64,000 nucleotides of DNA from Dolichospermum sp. FACHB-1091 (lineage in GTDB: Bacteria; Cyanobacteriota; Cyanobacteriia; Cyanobacteriales; Nostocaceae), in assembly GCF_014697585.1 (NCBI RefSeq), contig NZ_JACJSB010000004.1, positions 62,001 to 126,000 of the forward strand, written 5' to 3'. The notes beneath the pieces were generated by a model. That model made no database searches and was not told the DNA's origin. It worked only from the letters and a program-made list of their open reading frames with translations. A program made the position numbers and the translations under genes. This document shows positions 50,668 to 59,291 of the stretch, piece by piece. How positions within the stretch are numbered: position 1 is the first letter of the stretch; each line of letters starts with the position of its first letter.

Positions 50668-51819
50668 ATGAAATATGTAGACGAATTTCGCAACCCCGAA
50701 AAAGCCCAAGCTTTACAACAAGAAATAACCAAACTCAGCCAACAAATAAATAGACATTTAAAAATCATGGAAGTATGTGGAGGACATACCCATTCTATTT
50801 TTAAATATGGAATCGAAGAAATATTACCCGATAATATAGAATTAATTCATGGTCCTGGTTGTCCAGTTTGTGTGATGCCTAAAGGTAGAATAGAAGATGC
50901 GATCGCACTGTGTCAACTACCCAACATCATATTTACCACATTTGGCGACGCAATGCGTGTACCTGGTGCAAAAACCAGCCTTTTGCAAGCTAAAGCCCAA
51001 GGTGCGGATATTCGCATGATTTACTCACCTTTAGATAGCCTGAAAATAGCCAAAGAAAACCCCCATAAAGAAATAGTATTTTTCGGTTTAGGCTTTGAAA
51101 CCACCGCCCCCAGCACTGCATTTACCATACTTCAAGCAGCCGCAGAAAATATCACTAATTTTAGTATGTTTTCTAATCATGTATTAGTAATTCCCGCCTT
51201 GCAAGCATTATTAGAAAATCCCGATTTACAACTTGATGGTTTTATTGGTCCTGGTCATGTAAGTATGGTCATAGGCACAGAACCTTATGAATTTATTACC
51301 CAACAATATCATAAACCAATTGTTATTTCTGGCTTTGAACCATTAGATATCTTCCAATCAATTTGGATGTTATTAAAACAAATAGTAGAAAATCGTTGTC
51401 AAGTTGAAAATCAATATAATCGTTTAGTAGAAACTAGAGGAAATCAAAACGCATTAACAGCCATGAATCAAGTTTTTACAGTGCGAGAAAAATTTGCATG
51501 GCGAGGTTTAGGAGAAATCCCCAATTCCGGTTTCAAAATTCGCCCAGAATATGCCCAATTTGATGCTGAAGTTAAATTTACAATTCCGAATTTAAAAATA
51601 GCAGATCATAAAGCTTGTCAATGTGGAGAAATTCTCAAAGGAGTTTTAAAACCTTGGCAATGTCAAGTATTTGGAACAGCTTGTACACCAGAAACACCCA
51701 TAGGAACTTGTATGGTTTCTTCTGAAGGTGCTTGTGCAGCATATTACAAATATGGGCGACTGTCAACCATGGCAAAAAGAGATAAATCAGGTGTATCGTC
51801 CGAACCTATATCAGTCTAA
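50668..51819 (+). CDS. hypD: Fe-S maturation protein HypD
   Basis: A 383-residue scaffold for the Fe(CN)2CO moiety with a 4Fe-4S cluster. CGGHTHSIFKYGIEEI holds the first conserved Cys, GPGCPVCVMP the redox Cys pair, and the C-terminal part the four cluster ligands (ACQCGEIL, WQCQVFGTACTP, MVSSEGACAAYY). I start it at ATG 50668 (MKYVDEFRNPE), the family start; the frame is open from 50626 only because a CCTTTGCGCCTTTGCG repeat upstream is read through. Confidence 0.96.
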   Translation: MKYVDEFRNPEKAQALQQEITKLSQQINRHLKIMEVCGGHTHSIFKYGIEEILPDNIELIHGPGCPVCVMPKGRIEDAIALCQLPNIIFTTFGDAMRVPGAKTSLLQAKAQGADIRMIYSPLDSLKIAKENPHKEIVFFGLGFETTAPSTAFTILQAAAENITNFSMFSNHVLVIPALQALLENPDLQLDGFIGPGHVSMVIGTEPYEFITQQYHKPIVISGFEPLDIFQSIWMLLKQIVENRCQVENQYNRLVETRGNQNALTAMNQVFTVREKFAWRGLGEIPNSGFKIRPEYAQFDAEVKFTIPNLKIADHKACQCGEILKGVLKPWQCQVFGTACTPETPIGTCMVSSEGACAAYYKYGRLSTMAKRDKSGVSSEPISV

Positions 51820-51843
51820 ATTGCACAATTTGAGGAAAATTAT

Positions 51844-52059
51844 ATGCCTTTTGTCACTGTTCAAATTGGTAAGGGTCACTCCATAGAAAAAAAGCGTAAA
51901 CTAGCCCAAGCTGTCACTGAAGCTTTAGTTTCTGCACTAGGAACAAAGCCCGAATGGATAACTATTCATATTGATGAATTTGAACGGGATAATTGGGCGG
52001 TTGGAGGGGTTTTACACTCTGATAAACACGCTGGTAGACATGAAGAAACTGGCAGATAA
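51844..52059 (+). CDS. 4-oxalocrotonate tautomerase-like small protein
   Basis: A 71-residue tautomerase-superfamily protein. The N-terminal MPFVTVQIGKGHSIEKKRKL supplies Pro1 after Met removal (the catalytic base), followed by AQAVTEALVSALGTKPEWIT and IHIDEFERDNWAVGG. A gene of this family between hypD and hypE is also known from Nostoc/Anabaena. Its substrate is unknown; a direct role in maturation is unproven. Confidence 0.9.
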   Translation: MPFVTVQIGKGHSIEKKRKLAQAVTEALVSALGTKPEWITIHIDEFERDNWAVGGVLHSDKHAGRHEETGR

Positions 52060-52137
52060 TTAATTAATAATGACAGGCAAGATGCCTGTCCCACAACAAA
52101 AAATATAATTACAAATAATTACAAAGCAATTTTAAAA

Positions 52138-53232
52138 ATGACAATTAACTCTCATCAAAATCCACTTTTCCAAAAAATTGAGCAAGTCCGTCGTCGTCAA
52201 GGAAAGATAAGAGATACTCACATTAACTTATCCCATGGTAGCGGTGGTAAAGCCATGAGAGATTTAATCGCCGATATCTTTGTTAAAAGTTTTGATAATC
52301 CCATTTTATCCCAATTAGAAGACCAAGCCACATTTGATTTACTTAGTCTTTCTCAACATGGAAAACGATTAGCATTTACTACAGATTCCTATGTAGTAGA
52401 TCCTTTATTTTTTCCTGGTTCAGACATAGGAGAATTAGCAATTAATGGTACAATTAATGATTTAGCCGTGAGTGGTGCAAAACCTTTATATCTGACTTGT
52501 AGCATGATTTTAGAAGAAGGTTTACCCATAGAAATATTAAGAAAAGTTGTAGCTAGTATGCAGAAAGCAGCGGAAAAAGCTGGAGTGCAAATAGTCACAG
52601 GAGACACCAAAGTTGTTAATAGAGGTTGTGCCGATAAATTATTTATAAATACTGCCGGCATTGGCATAATTCCCCCAAACATTGACATTTCTCCTCGCAA
52701 CATTCAACCGGGAGACGTAGTAATTATTAATGGAGAAATAGGAAATCATGGCACAGCAATATTAATTGCCAGAGGAGAATTAGCATTAGAAACAGACATA
52801 GAAAGTGATTGTCAACCACTGCATGAATTAGTCGCCGAAATTATTAAAATTTGTCCCCAAATTCACGCCATGCGAGACGCAACCAGAGGAGGTTTAGCCA
52901 CAGTCTTAAATGAATTTGCCCTCACTTCTAACTTAGGAATACGCATTCATGAAAATGCAATTCCCATTAAAGAAGAAGTAAATGGAGTATGTGAAATCTT
53001 AGGTTTAGAACCCTTATATTTAGCCAACGAAGGAAAATTAGTCATAGTTGCACCTCCAGAAAAAGCCGATTTGATTTTAGCAACAATGAAAAACCACCCC
53101 ACAGGAAAACAAGCATCTATTATAGGTGAAATAATTCCCCACCCACCAGGAATAGTCTTTTTAAAAACCGCCTTTGGTGCAGAAAGAATCATAGATATGC
53201 TAGTAGGTGATCAACTGCCCAGAATATGTTAA
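52138..53232 (+). CDS. hypE: Hydrogenase maturation protein HypE
   Basis: A 364-residue PurM/AIR-synthetase-like ATPase that dehydrates the C-terminal thiocarboxamide to thiocyanate, giving the CN ligands. INLSHGSGGKAMRDLI starts the family core; LAFTTDSYVVDPLFFPGSDI and VVIINGEIGNHGTAIL follow; the chain ends in PRIC with the essential terminal Cys. Located 78 bp after the tautomerase gene. Confidence 0.96.
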   Translation: MTINSHQNPLFQKIEQVRRRQGKIRDTHINLSHGSGGKAMRDLIADIFVKSFDNPILSQLEDQATFDLLSLSQHGKRLAFTTDSYVVDPLFFPGSDIGELAINGTINDLAVSGAKPLYLTCSMILEEGLPIEILRKVVASMQKAAEKAGVQIVTGDTKVVNRGCADKLFINTAGIGIIPPNIDISPRNIQPGDVVIINGEIGNHGTAILIARGELALETDIESDCQPLHELVAEIIKICPQIHAMRDATRGGLATVLNEFALTSNLGIRIHENAIPIKEEVNGVCEILGLEPLYLANEGKLVIVAPPEKADLILATMKNHPTGKQASIIGEIIPHPPGIVFLKTAFGAERIIDMLVGDQLPRIC

Positions 53233-53240
53233 AATCTATA

Positions 53241-53324
53241 GTAGGTTGGGTTGACGAAGGAAACCCAACATTTCCGACATTTTTGCGGTTTTGTTGGGTT
53301 GCGCTGTCGCTTAACCCAACCTAC
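53241..53324. repeat. Two palindromes downstream of hypE
   Basis: A GTAGGTTGGGTTGACGAAGG unit (53241-53270) and a TTGTTGGGTTGCGCTGTCGC unit ending CCCAACCTAC (53291-53324). They separate hypE from the toxin-antitoxin pair. Confidence 0.8.
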
Positions 53325-53409
53325 AAATTCTATCATCAACACAGAAGTCGGGTATCTTGTGCATGAATTAGTGATATAATCATATACAATACTTATTTGT
53401 TACCAGAAT

Positions 53410-53673
53410 ATGTTAAAACACCTCACAATTACAGAAGCACAACAGCAAATTTTACATTTGCCAGATGATGTACAACAAGAGCCAATAATTATTACCAAAC
53501 ATGGTAAACCAGTTATGGCGGCTATTAGTTTTGAGCAATATGAATCTTTATTAGAAACTTTAGCAATTTTATTTGATCAAGAATTTAACCAACAATTACA
53601 AGAAAGTATAGCTCAAGCACACAGGGGAGAAACTATTAGTTGGCATGATGCAAAACTCAAACTCGGACTTTGA
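53410..53673 (+). CDS. Phd/YefM-family antitoxin
   Basis: An 87-residue antitoxin: LTITEAQQQILHLPDDVQQE, IITKHGKPVMAAISFEQYES, LLETLAIL. The C-terminal tail is overlapped by the toxin start by 29 bp. It is unusual in sitting between hypE and hypA, on the operon strand, with the repeats at 53241 just upstream. Confidence 0.88.
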   Translation: MLKHLTITEAQQQILHLPDDVQQEPIIITKHGKPVMAAISFEQYESLLETLAILFDQEFNQQLQESIAQAHRGETISWHDAKLKLGL

Positions 53674-53992
53674 AAAACCACAAACTGATAATATTGAATT
53701 TGAAATTCAGTTAACGCCTTTAGCATTGGAGATGTTAACAAATATTAAAGATAAACGTCACCAAAAAGCTCTAATTTCACGAATTGATAAACTAAAAATA
53801 GAACCTGAAAAGCAGGGAAAACCTTTAACTGGACAACTAATAAATTATCGTAGTCTTAGGGCTGTAGGGCAACGCTACCGTATAGTTTATCAAGTGGAAA
53901 ATGATAAGGTAGTTGTTTTAGTAGTTGGCATAGGTTTAAGAAAGGAAGGTAATAAGGAAGATATTTATAATCTTTTGCAGAAATTATTATAG
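53645..53992 (+). CDS. RelE/ParE-family toxin
   Basis: A 115-residue toxin with the RelE fold: EIQLTPLALEMLTNIKDKRH, KPLTGQLINYRSLRAVGQRY and RIVYQVENDKVVVLVVGIG. The N-terminal ~18 residues are extra and poorly conserved; a start at about MLTNI would be too short, so the overlapping start is kept. Partner of the antitoxin just upstream. The pair splits the hyp genes. Confidence 0.87.
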   Translation: MMQNSNSDFEKPQTDNIEFEIQLTPLALEMLTNIKDKRHQKALISRIDKLKIEPEKQGKPLTGQLINYRSLRAVGQRYRIVYQVENDKVVVLVVGIGLRKEGNKEDIYNLLQKLL

Positions 53993-54102
53993 CAGTTCCC
54001 ATGCTCGTGAGATACAAAGTTTTTTAGTTTTAGGGAACAGGAAATAAATTGATGTGTACTTCATTATACTCCTTGTCTGTAACGGCTCAACTGTCACCTA
54101 AT

Positions 54103-54444
54103 ATGCACGAACTCGGAATAACTCAAAATATCATTGCCATAGTCACCGAAAATGCCCAAGGTAAAAAAGTCCAAAGAGTATTATTAGAAGTTGGTAAATT
54201 ATCGGCTATTATGCCAGATGCAATTAAATTTTGTTTTGATATTTGCGCCCAAGGTACAATAGTTGAAGGGGCAAGATTAGAAATTTTGGAAATACCAGGA
54301 ATGGCTAAATGTCGTGAATGTGGTACAAATTTTTATGTCGAAAAACCTTTTGGTATTTGTGAATGTGGTAGTATTAAATTAGATATAATAGCTGGTGAAG
54401 AACTAAAAATTAAAGAAATTGAAGTGGAGGATTTATGTGTGTAA
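54103..54444 (+). CDS. hypA: Nickel-insertion protein HypA
   Basis: A 113-residue nickel chaperone that works with HypB. The true start is MHELGI at 54103 because the Ni-binding His2 must follow the initiating Met; the frame is open from 54049 but those 18 residues are not family-like. Zinc site: CRECGTNFYV...CECG. Its 3' end overlaps the hypB start by 10 bp. Confidence 0.95.
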   Translation: MHELGITQNIIAIVTENAQGKKVQRVLLEVGKLSAIMPDAIKFCFDICAQGTIVEGARLEILEIPGMAKCRECGTNFYVEKPFGICECGSIKLDIIAGEELKIKEIEVEDLCV

Positions 54445-55259
54445 ATTGCGGATGTTCTGGTGATAATCAAACAACAATTACAAATATGGAAAATGAACAC
54501 CATCATACTCATACTTTAGCAGATGGAACTGTAATTACTCATTCTCATCATCATGAGGAAACAACCCAAATTCATGCTCAAATTCATAATACAACCATAT
54601 CTTTAGAACAAGAAATATTAGGTAAAAATAACCTATTAGCTGCCCAAAATCGCGGCTGGTTTAAAGGTCGAAATATTCTGGCTTTAAATTTAATGAGTTC
54701 TCCCGGTGCAGGTAAAACTACTTTATTAACTCGCACTATTAATGATTTAAAAAATACACTAACTATCAGCGTTATTGAAGGTGATCAAGAAACTACAAAT
54801 GATGCGGAAAAAATTAAATCCACTGGTTGTCAAGTGGTACAAATTAACACGAGTACAGGCTGTCATTTAGATGCTTCCATGATAGAAAAAGGGCTGCAAG
54901 AATTGAATCCGCCCCTTAATTCTGTGGTGATGATTGAAAATGTCGGAAATTTGGTTTGTCCGGCTTTGTTTGACTTGGGAGAAGCGGCTAAGGTGGTAAT
55001 TTTATCGGTGACGGAAGGAGAAGATAAACCTATTAAATACCCTTATATGTTTCGCAGTAGTGATATTATGATTTTAACGAAAATTGATTTATTACCTTAT
55101 ATCAATTTTGATGTTCAGCGCTGTATTGAATATGCTAAACAGGTGAATCCCAAAATCCAAGTTTTCCAAGTTTCTGCTACTACTGGGGAAGGTTTGGAAG
55201 ATTGGTATGGGTGGTTAAGTCAAAAGGTGAATAATTCAGTTGATTTGATTTCTGTGTAA
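54435..55259 (+). CDS. hypB: Nickel-binding GTPase HypB
   Basis: A 274-residue GTPase that drives nickel insertion. N-terminal MCVNCGCSGDN (the CxxCGC metal site) and a histidine-rich stretch (HHHTHT, THSHHHEE) store nickel. The P-loop is MSSPGAGKTTLL; VIEGDQETTNDAEKI, NVGNLVCPALFDLGEAAKVV, and LTKIDLLPY complete the G-motifs. Last gene of the hyp set, followed by a terminator hairpin. Confidence 0.96.
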   Translation: MCVNCGCSGDNQTTITNMENEHHHTHTLADGTVITHSHHHEETTQIHAQIHNTTISLEQEILGKNNLLAAQNRGWFKGRNILALNLMSSPGAGKTTLLTRTINDLKNTLTISVIEGDQETTNDAEKIKSTGCQVVQINTSTGCHLDASMIEKGLQELNPPLNSVVMIENVGNLVCPALFDLGEAAKVVILSVTEGEDKPIKYPYMFRSSDIMILTKIDLLPYINFDVQRCIEYAKQVNPKIQVFQVSATTGEGLEDWYGWLSQKVNNSVDLISV

Positions 55260-55266
55260 ATTCAGT

Positions 55267-55304
55267 AAAAAATACCTAACTATTGACAAGATTAGGTATT
55301 TTTT
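55267..55304. terminator. Bidirectional terminator between hypB and the Hsp70 operon
   Basis: AAAAAATACCTAA and TTAGGTATTTTTT are perfect arms with a 12-base loop. An A-run before and a T-run after the stem fit rho-independent termination in both directions, as expected between convergent hypB and the grpE-like gene. Confidence 0.9.
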
Positions 55305-55361
55305 ATTATGGACTTTTTCAGTATATATAAATATTATACTAAATTCTTCAAGGAAAATAAT

Positions 55362-55838
55362 TTAATTAGATGATGATTTTTTAGAAGTAATTACTTCTAT
55401 CGGACGTAAAACCTGGTTATCTAATTCAAATCCTTGACGCACTACTTTAGTAATTGTTTGTTCTTCTATATCATCTTTGATTTCTCTATCTACTACTCGA
55501 CAAAATTCAAAATTTGGTTGACTTTCTGTAAAAATAATTGACTTTACTCCTCTTTTTTCTAACATACCTAATAATTTTTTCTCAATACTTGCTAATGATT
55601 TAGGTAAACGTTGTAATCCACTTTCTTTAATTTCTGGATTTTCTGCTAAAACAAAACGTAATGTTTCTAAAGCGTCAAATATTTCTAATGTTTCTAAATA
55701 CAGTTGTTCATTACTTGCTTGATGTTCCTTTTCTTGTTCGCGCAAATTTTGTCTTAATGTATATTCAGTTTTCAGCAAGGTACTAATTACCTGTTTTAAT
55801 TGTTCACGTTCTTCTGAACTTATTTGATAGTTAATCAT
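55362..55838 (-). CDS. GrpE-like nucleotide exchange factor
   Basis: A 158-residue protein. The first ~90 residues are a coiled coil (LLKTEYTLRQNLREQEKEHQ, EIFDALETLRFVL), and the second half is GrpE-like (NPEIKESGLQRLPKSLASIE, GVKSIIF, TKVVRQGFELDNQVLRPIEV). It is somewhat shorter than the housekeeping GrpE. The last gene of the minus-strand Hsp70 operon, so it likely serves the DnaK encoded at 59292. Confidence 0.85.
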   Translation of the reverse strand: MINYQISSEEREQLKQVISTLLKTEYTLRQNLREQEKEHQASNEQLYLETLEIFDALETLRFVLAENPEIKESGLQRLPKSLASIEKKLLGMLEKRGVKSIIFTESQPNFEFCRVVDREIKDDIEEQTITKVVRQGFELDNQVLRPIEVITSKKSSSN

Positions 55839-55870
55839 AGTTTGTTATCTTTATTTGGGTTTGTGTTTTA

Positions 55871-56263
55871 TCAATTGGATAATTTAGCCATTTGAATTGG
55901 AGATTGGGAAAATAGAATTTGTCCTATTTTTTTATCACTTTCAGAAATATTTTTTAGTTCCAATATCTCCTTATCTATATTATCTATTTCTGGTAATAAA
56001 TCTAAATTTTCTGGAAGGTTTTCTAATTCAGATAAATCTGTTTTTTGAAAACGCTGTACTAATGGTAATATCTCCCTTAAATAATCAGCAATAATTCTTT
56101 CTTGGGGATTTAATAGACTTTTATGAGCTTGAGAAATGACGTTTATGGGATATTTTTTTTGTACCAGTGCCATTTTCATAGCTTTAGTAATCTCTGTATT
56201 GGAAGCAGAAGGAGAAATATTTAAAACTTGATAGGGATTAGGGTTTGGTAGGTTATTATTCAT
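55871..56263 (-). CDS. Degenerate J-domain-like protein
   Basis: A 130-residue protein. Residues 10-60 fit a J-like domain (NPYQVLNISPSASNTEITKA, AHKSLLNPQERIIADYL) but the invariant HPD is replaced by KKYP in the loop. Without HPD it could bind but should not stimulate ATP hydrolysis in the usual way. Its place between the repeat protein and the grpE-like gene points to a role with this Hsp70. The C-terminal half is acidic. Confidence 0.75.
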   Translation of the reverse strand: MNNNLPNPNPYQVLNISPSASNTEITKAMKMALVQKKYPINVISQAHKSLLNPQERIIADYLREILPLVQRFQKTDLSELENLPENLDLLPEIDNIDKEILELKNISESDKKIGQILFSQSPIQMAKLSN

Positions 56264-56328
56264 GATTTTTTAGTTGGGTTTAATTTGATTGTTGATTACT
56301 GATAAATGAGCGTCTGTAGTATTGGATA

Positions 56329-58830
56329 TTAAAAACGAACACCTAAAAGATATCTAATCTCTCTAACTCTGGGATCATCAGGAGATAATTGATAAGCCCA
56401 ATTGCATAATTTGATAACATCATCATGATATAATGAGTTGTTTTTGATGCCATTTAGTAAAATATCTATACAAAGATCAGTAACCATCAAACGCACTTCA
56501 GAATAACGGGATCTTTTAGCAGCTTGCACAGCACCATCAAAATTATTATTCTTAATCATATTAAATACGTCTTCTTTTTCTATAATTGATTCTGTTTTTT
56601 CAATTAAATCCAAAACTACAGAATTATTAGCATCTATTTGTTTGATTTCTTGAAATTTTCTTAATGCTTGTCGTAAAGCAATTTTTTCAGTTACTATTTC
56701 TTCTCTTACCTCTTCTGCTTTCATTTCTGCTAAATAACTTTTAGCATTTTGACTGTTTAGCAAATCAACCCATAATTTAGCAAATTGTAAATGTTCTGAT
56801 AAATTTTTGATTTGATTACGCTTTTTGTTGAAAATATTATCTAAACTTTCAATCCATTCATTGTTAAATACAATTAGGTGACGAGCTTGCTTTAAAATTT
56901 CTCCCGCTTGTTCCCAACTATCATTATTTTTTAATAAATAGCAACCCTCATGATAACATAGCCATGAGTGGGCATATTTTTCTATTTCTAAATAAGGTTG
57001 ATTATTAGGTTTGATTTTAATTGCTCTTTCCATATCTCCTTGTAAACAAGCTGCTATGGCTAAACCCCAATTAGTATATAATGCTTGACATAATTGCTCA
57101 TTATAAATAACTGACTTTAAATAATTCTGTAAAGAATTATTACTGAAATACTTAGCACCAGCAGGAGAAACTAACAAATTATTGAACATAAGACTTGATT
57201 TTTTTGATGGTTTTTCTGCAAGATTAATTAATTTCCAATAAGCATTTTCTCGACGGTATAAATCTCTTAAATGTAGGTATTCTGATAAATCTGTTTCTTT
57301 AATGTCTTCAATTCTATTTTCTAAAATTTGTTGAACTTTAGTGACAACTTCTGTAAAATTGATTTTATGATAATCTAACCAAATGATATTCTTCCAAACA
57401 GGATTATTATAAATATTGGTGAGAAAAATTGACCAAGCGGTAATTAATTCTCTCAATTTACTAGGATCAATTTGACTGTAATAATAGGTGGAAATCGCCC
57501 AATTATGTAAAGACACAATATCTTTTTTATTTCTCCATTCCTGTTCACATTCTCGCGCTAATTTTTCCCAGTCGTTTTGCTTCCATTTTTCTCCTATTAT
57601 TGCAGGTTCAATGTGATTATTTAAGTTGTTCAATACAATACTTTCATCACCATATTGTTGTAAAAATTCTAAACTGACTTTTTTTGCTTCTAGTAACTCC
57701 CCCATTGTCACTAAATTTTCAATTGTTTTAATTATTACCATTTTTTGTCTTTTTACTAAATCTAATAATAGTTTTCTTTGTTCTTCTACAACCTCACTCG
57801 GAAATTTTCTCCATTCATTATCTGCTGTAGTAAAATCACCTTGTTGTGCATAAATATAACCGCGCAGATAAGCTGCTGTAGAATTATTAATATTTGTCAG
57901 ATTAGATAAAACTCGTTGATATTTTTGATTTTTAATTTCAATAATATTTAATCTAGTCCAACATTTTTCTAAATGTGGTAAAATTAACAATGCTTCTTGA
58001 TATTTAGATTTTGCAGTTTCTAAATCATGATTTTTTTCTGCTAATAAACCCGCATGAAAACAAATTTTACCATTCTCCACATTCTGTAATTTTTCTAAAA
58101 ATTGCTTACCATCATAGCGAGGAAATTTACTCACAATAGGTTGAATTAATTTAATGGCTTTTTGAAACTCTCCCCCTTGTGCTAATTTATTAGCTTGGAT
58201 TAAATATTGTTCATATTTTTCTTCATAGTTAATTCTTGACTCACAAGCTTGAATAGGTTCTACTAGAGTAGGATAATCGAATAGTTTCTTGGCTTCAGTA
58301 AATTTTTCTAAAGATTGTTTATAAAACATTTGGTTTCCAGCTTCTTGTCCTTGTTTAACTAATAACTGGAAGTTATTTCTTTTCTCAATCTCTGCTTGAA
58401 TTTTACTAATTTTACTTAATACTATTTCACTATAATTAAAATTTCGAGATTGTTGATATATAGTTAATGCTTGTGCTAATAAATTAGTATCAAAAGGATT
58501 ATTTTTATCTTGATTTAAGATAGTATCTGCATCTGTGATAAATTTTTCAACTTGCTTAATTTGAAGTTGCCATTTTTTTTGTTTTTGTTGTACATCTTTT
58601 AAGAGATTATCTAATTTACGTTCACGTAACTTTTGTTCTAAAAAATTTGGAGATTTTGACCAACGTTCCAGAATCTTCACAGTAATATCTACCGCTGCTT
58701 GTAAATTCTTTTTATTAGCTAAATTATCTGCTTGTTTAGCTTGTTTCTCTGACCATGTAATTTGTTCTAAAATATCAACAACACCAACACCAAATATTAA
58801 TTTACTGACAGAATTGATCATTTTATTCAT
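56329..58830 (-). CDS. Large helical repeat protein of the Hsp70 operon
   Basis: An 833-residue protein made almost entirely of helices, TPR-like in parts (LAEKNHDLETAKSKYQEALL, TAAYLRGYIYAQQGDFTTAD, YEEKYEQYLIQANKLAQGGE). The N-terminal 25 residues (SVSKLIFGVGVVDILEQITW) are hydrophobic-leaning but not a clear signal. It probably acts as a client-binding scaffold, inferred from repeats and context. I know no family name. Start at ATG 58830; ATG 58821 is an alternative. Confidence 0.7.
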   Translation of the reverse strand: MNKMINSVSKLIFGVGVVDILEQITWSEKQAKQADNLANKKNLQAAVDITVKILERWSKSPNFLEQKLRERKLDNLLKDVQQKQKKWQLQIKQVEKFITDADTILNQDKNNPFDTNLLAQALTIYQQSRNFNYSEIVLSKISKIQAEIEKRNNFQLLVKQGQEAGNQMFYKQSLEKFTEAKKLFDYPTLVEPIQACESRINYEEKYEQYLIQANKLAQGGEFQKAIKLIQPIVSKFPRYDGKQFLEKLQNVENGKICFHAGLLAEKNHDLETAKSKYQEALLILPHLEKCWTRLNIIEIKNQKYQRVLSNLTNINNSTAAYLRGYIYAQQGDFTTADNEWRKFPSEVVEEQRKLLLDLVKRQKMVIIKTIENLVTMGELLEAKKVSLEFLQQYGDESIVLNNLNNHIEPAIIGEKWKQNDWEKLARECEQEWRNKKDIVSLHNWAISTYYYSQIDPSKLRELITAWSIFLTNIYNNPVWKNIIWLDYHKINFTEVVTKVQQILENRIEDIKETDLSEYLHLRDLYRRENAYWKLINLAEKPSKKSSLMFNNLLVSPAGAKYFSNNSLQNYLKSVIYNEQLCQALYTNWGLAIAACLQGDMERAIKIKPNNQPYLEIEKYAHSWLCYHEGCYLLKNNDSWEQAGEILKQARHLIVFNNEWIESLDNIFNKKRNQIKNLSEHLQFAKLWVDLLNSQNAKSYLAEMKAEEVREEIVTEKIALRQALRKFQEIKQIDANNSVVLDLIEKTESIIEKEDVFNMIKNNNFDGAVQAAKRSRYSEVRLMVTDLCIDILLNGIKNNSLYHDDVIKLCNWAYQLSPDDPRVREIRYLLGVRF

Positions 58831-58891
58831 TGTTTATTCCTGATTTTGATAAGATGCACAAACTTATTAAATATCCAGTAAGTTAATAGAT

Positions 58892-59188
58892 TTACTTAAA
58901 GATATTGCTAAACACAAAGAAAATAACAAACGACACAATAAATAGTAATATTTGCTGATTAGATATAGAACTAGATTCAGATTCTCTATTTTCTTCTCTA
59001 TTTTCAGATATAGTTGGTTCTAAATCTGGTAAAACTGGAATAATTACAGATTCTAAAGAGTTAGTTTTATCTACTTCAGGTAATTCCTCCAACATTCTTA
59101 AAGGAGAAAGATCGGTTTCACAATTAGGACAAATTGATTCTACAATTTCTTGGCGATCGCACACTGGACAACTGAGTTTTTTATTCAT
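58892..59188 (-). CDS. Zinc-ribbon protein with a C-terminal membrane anchor
   Basis: A 98-residue protein. The N-terminus is a zinc ribbon (CPVCDRQEIVESICPNC), the middle is acidic and disordered (SENREENRESESSS), and the last ~22 residues are a membrane helix (ILLFIVSFVIFFVFSNIF). It would sit at a membrane with the zinc ribbon in the cytoplasm. Located between the Hsp70 and repeat-protein genes; it may tether the Hsp70 system. Confidence 0.8.
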   Translation of the reverse strand: MNKKLSCPVCDRQEIVESICPNCETDLSPLRMLEELPEVDKTNSLESVIIPVLPDLEPTISENREENRESESSSISNQQILLFIVSFVIFFVFSNIFK

Positions 59189-59291
59189 AATTTTCTCTTT
59201 CTATTATTAATGTGAATTGATTTTAATTAATTTTGTGGTGCGGGCATCTTGCCCACCAATTTATCAAGTGCTACAATTGAGCAATCAACTA

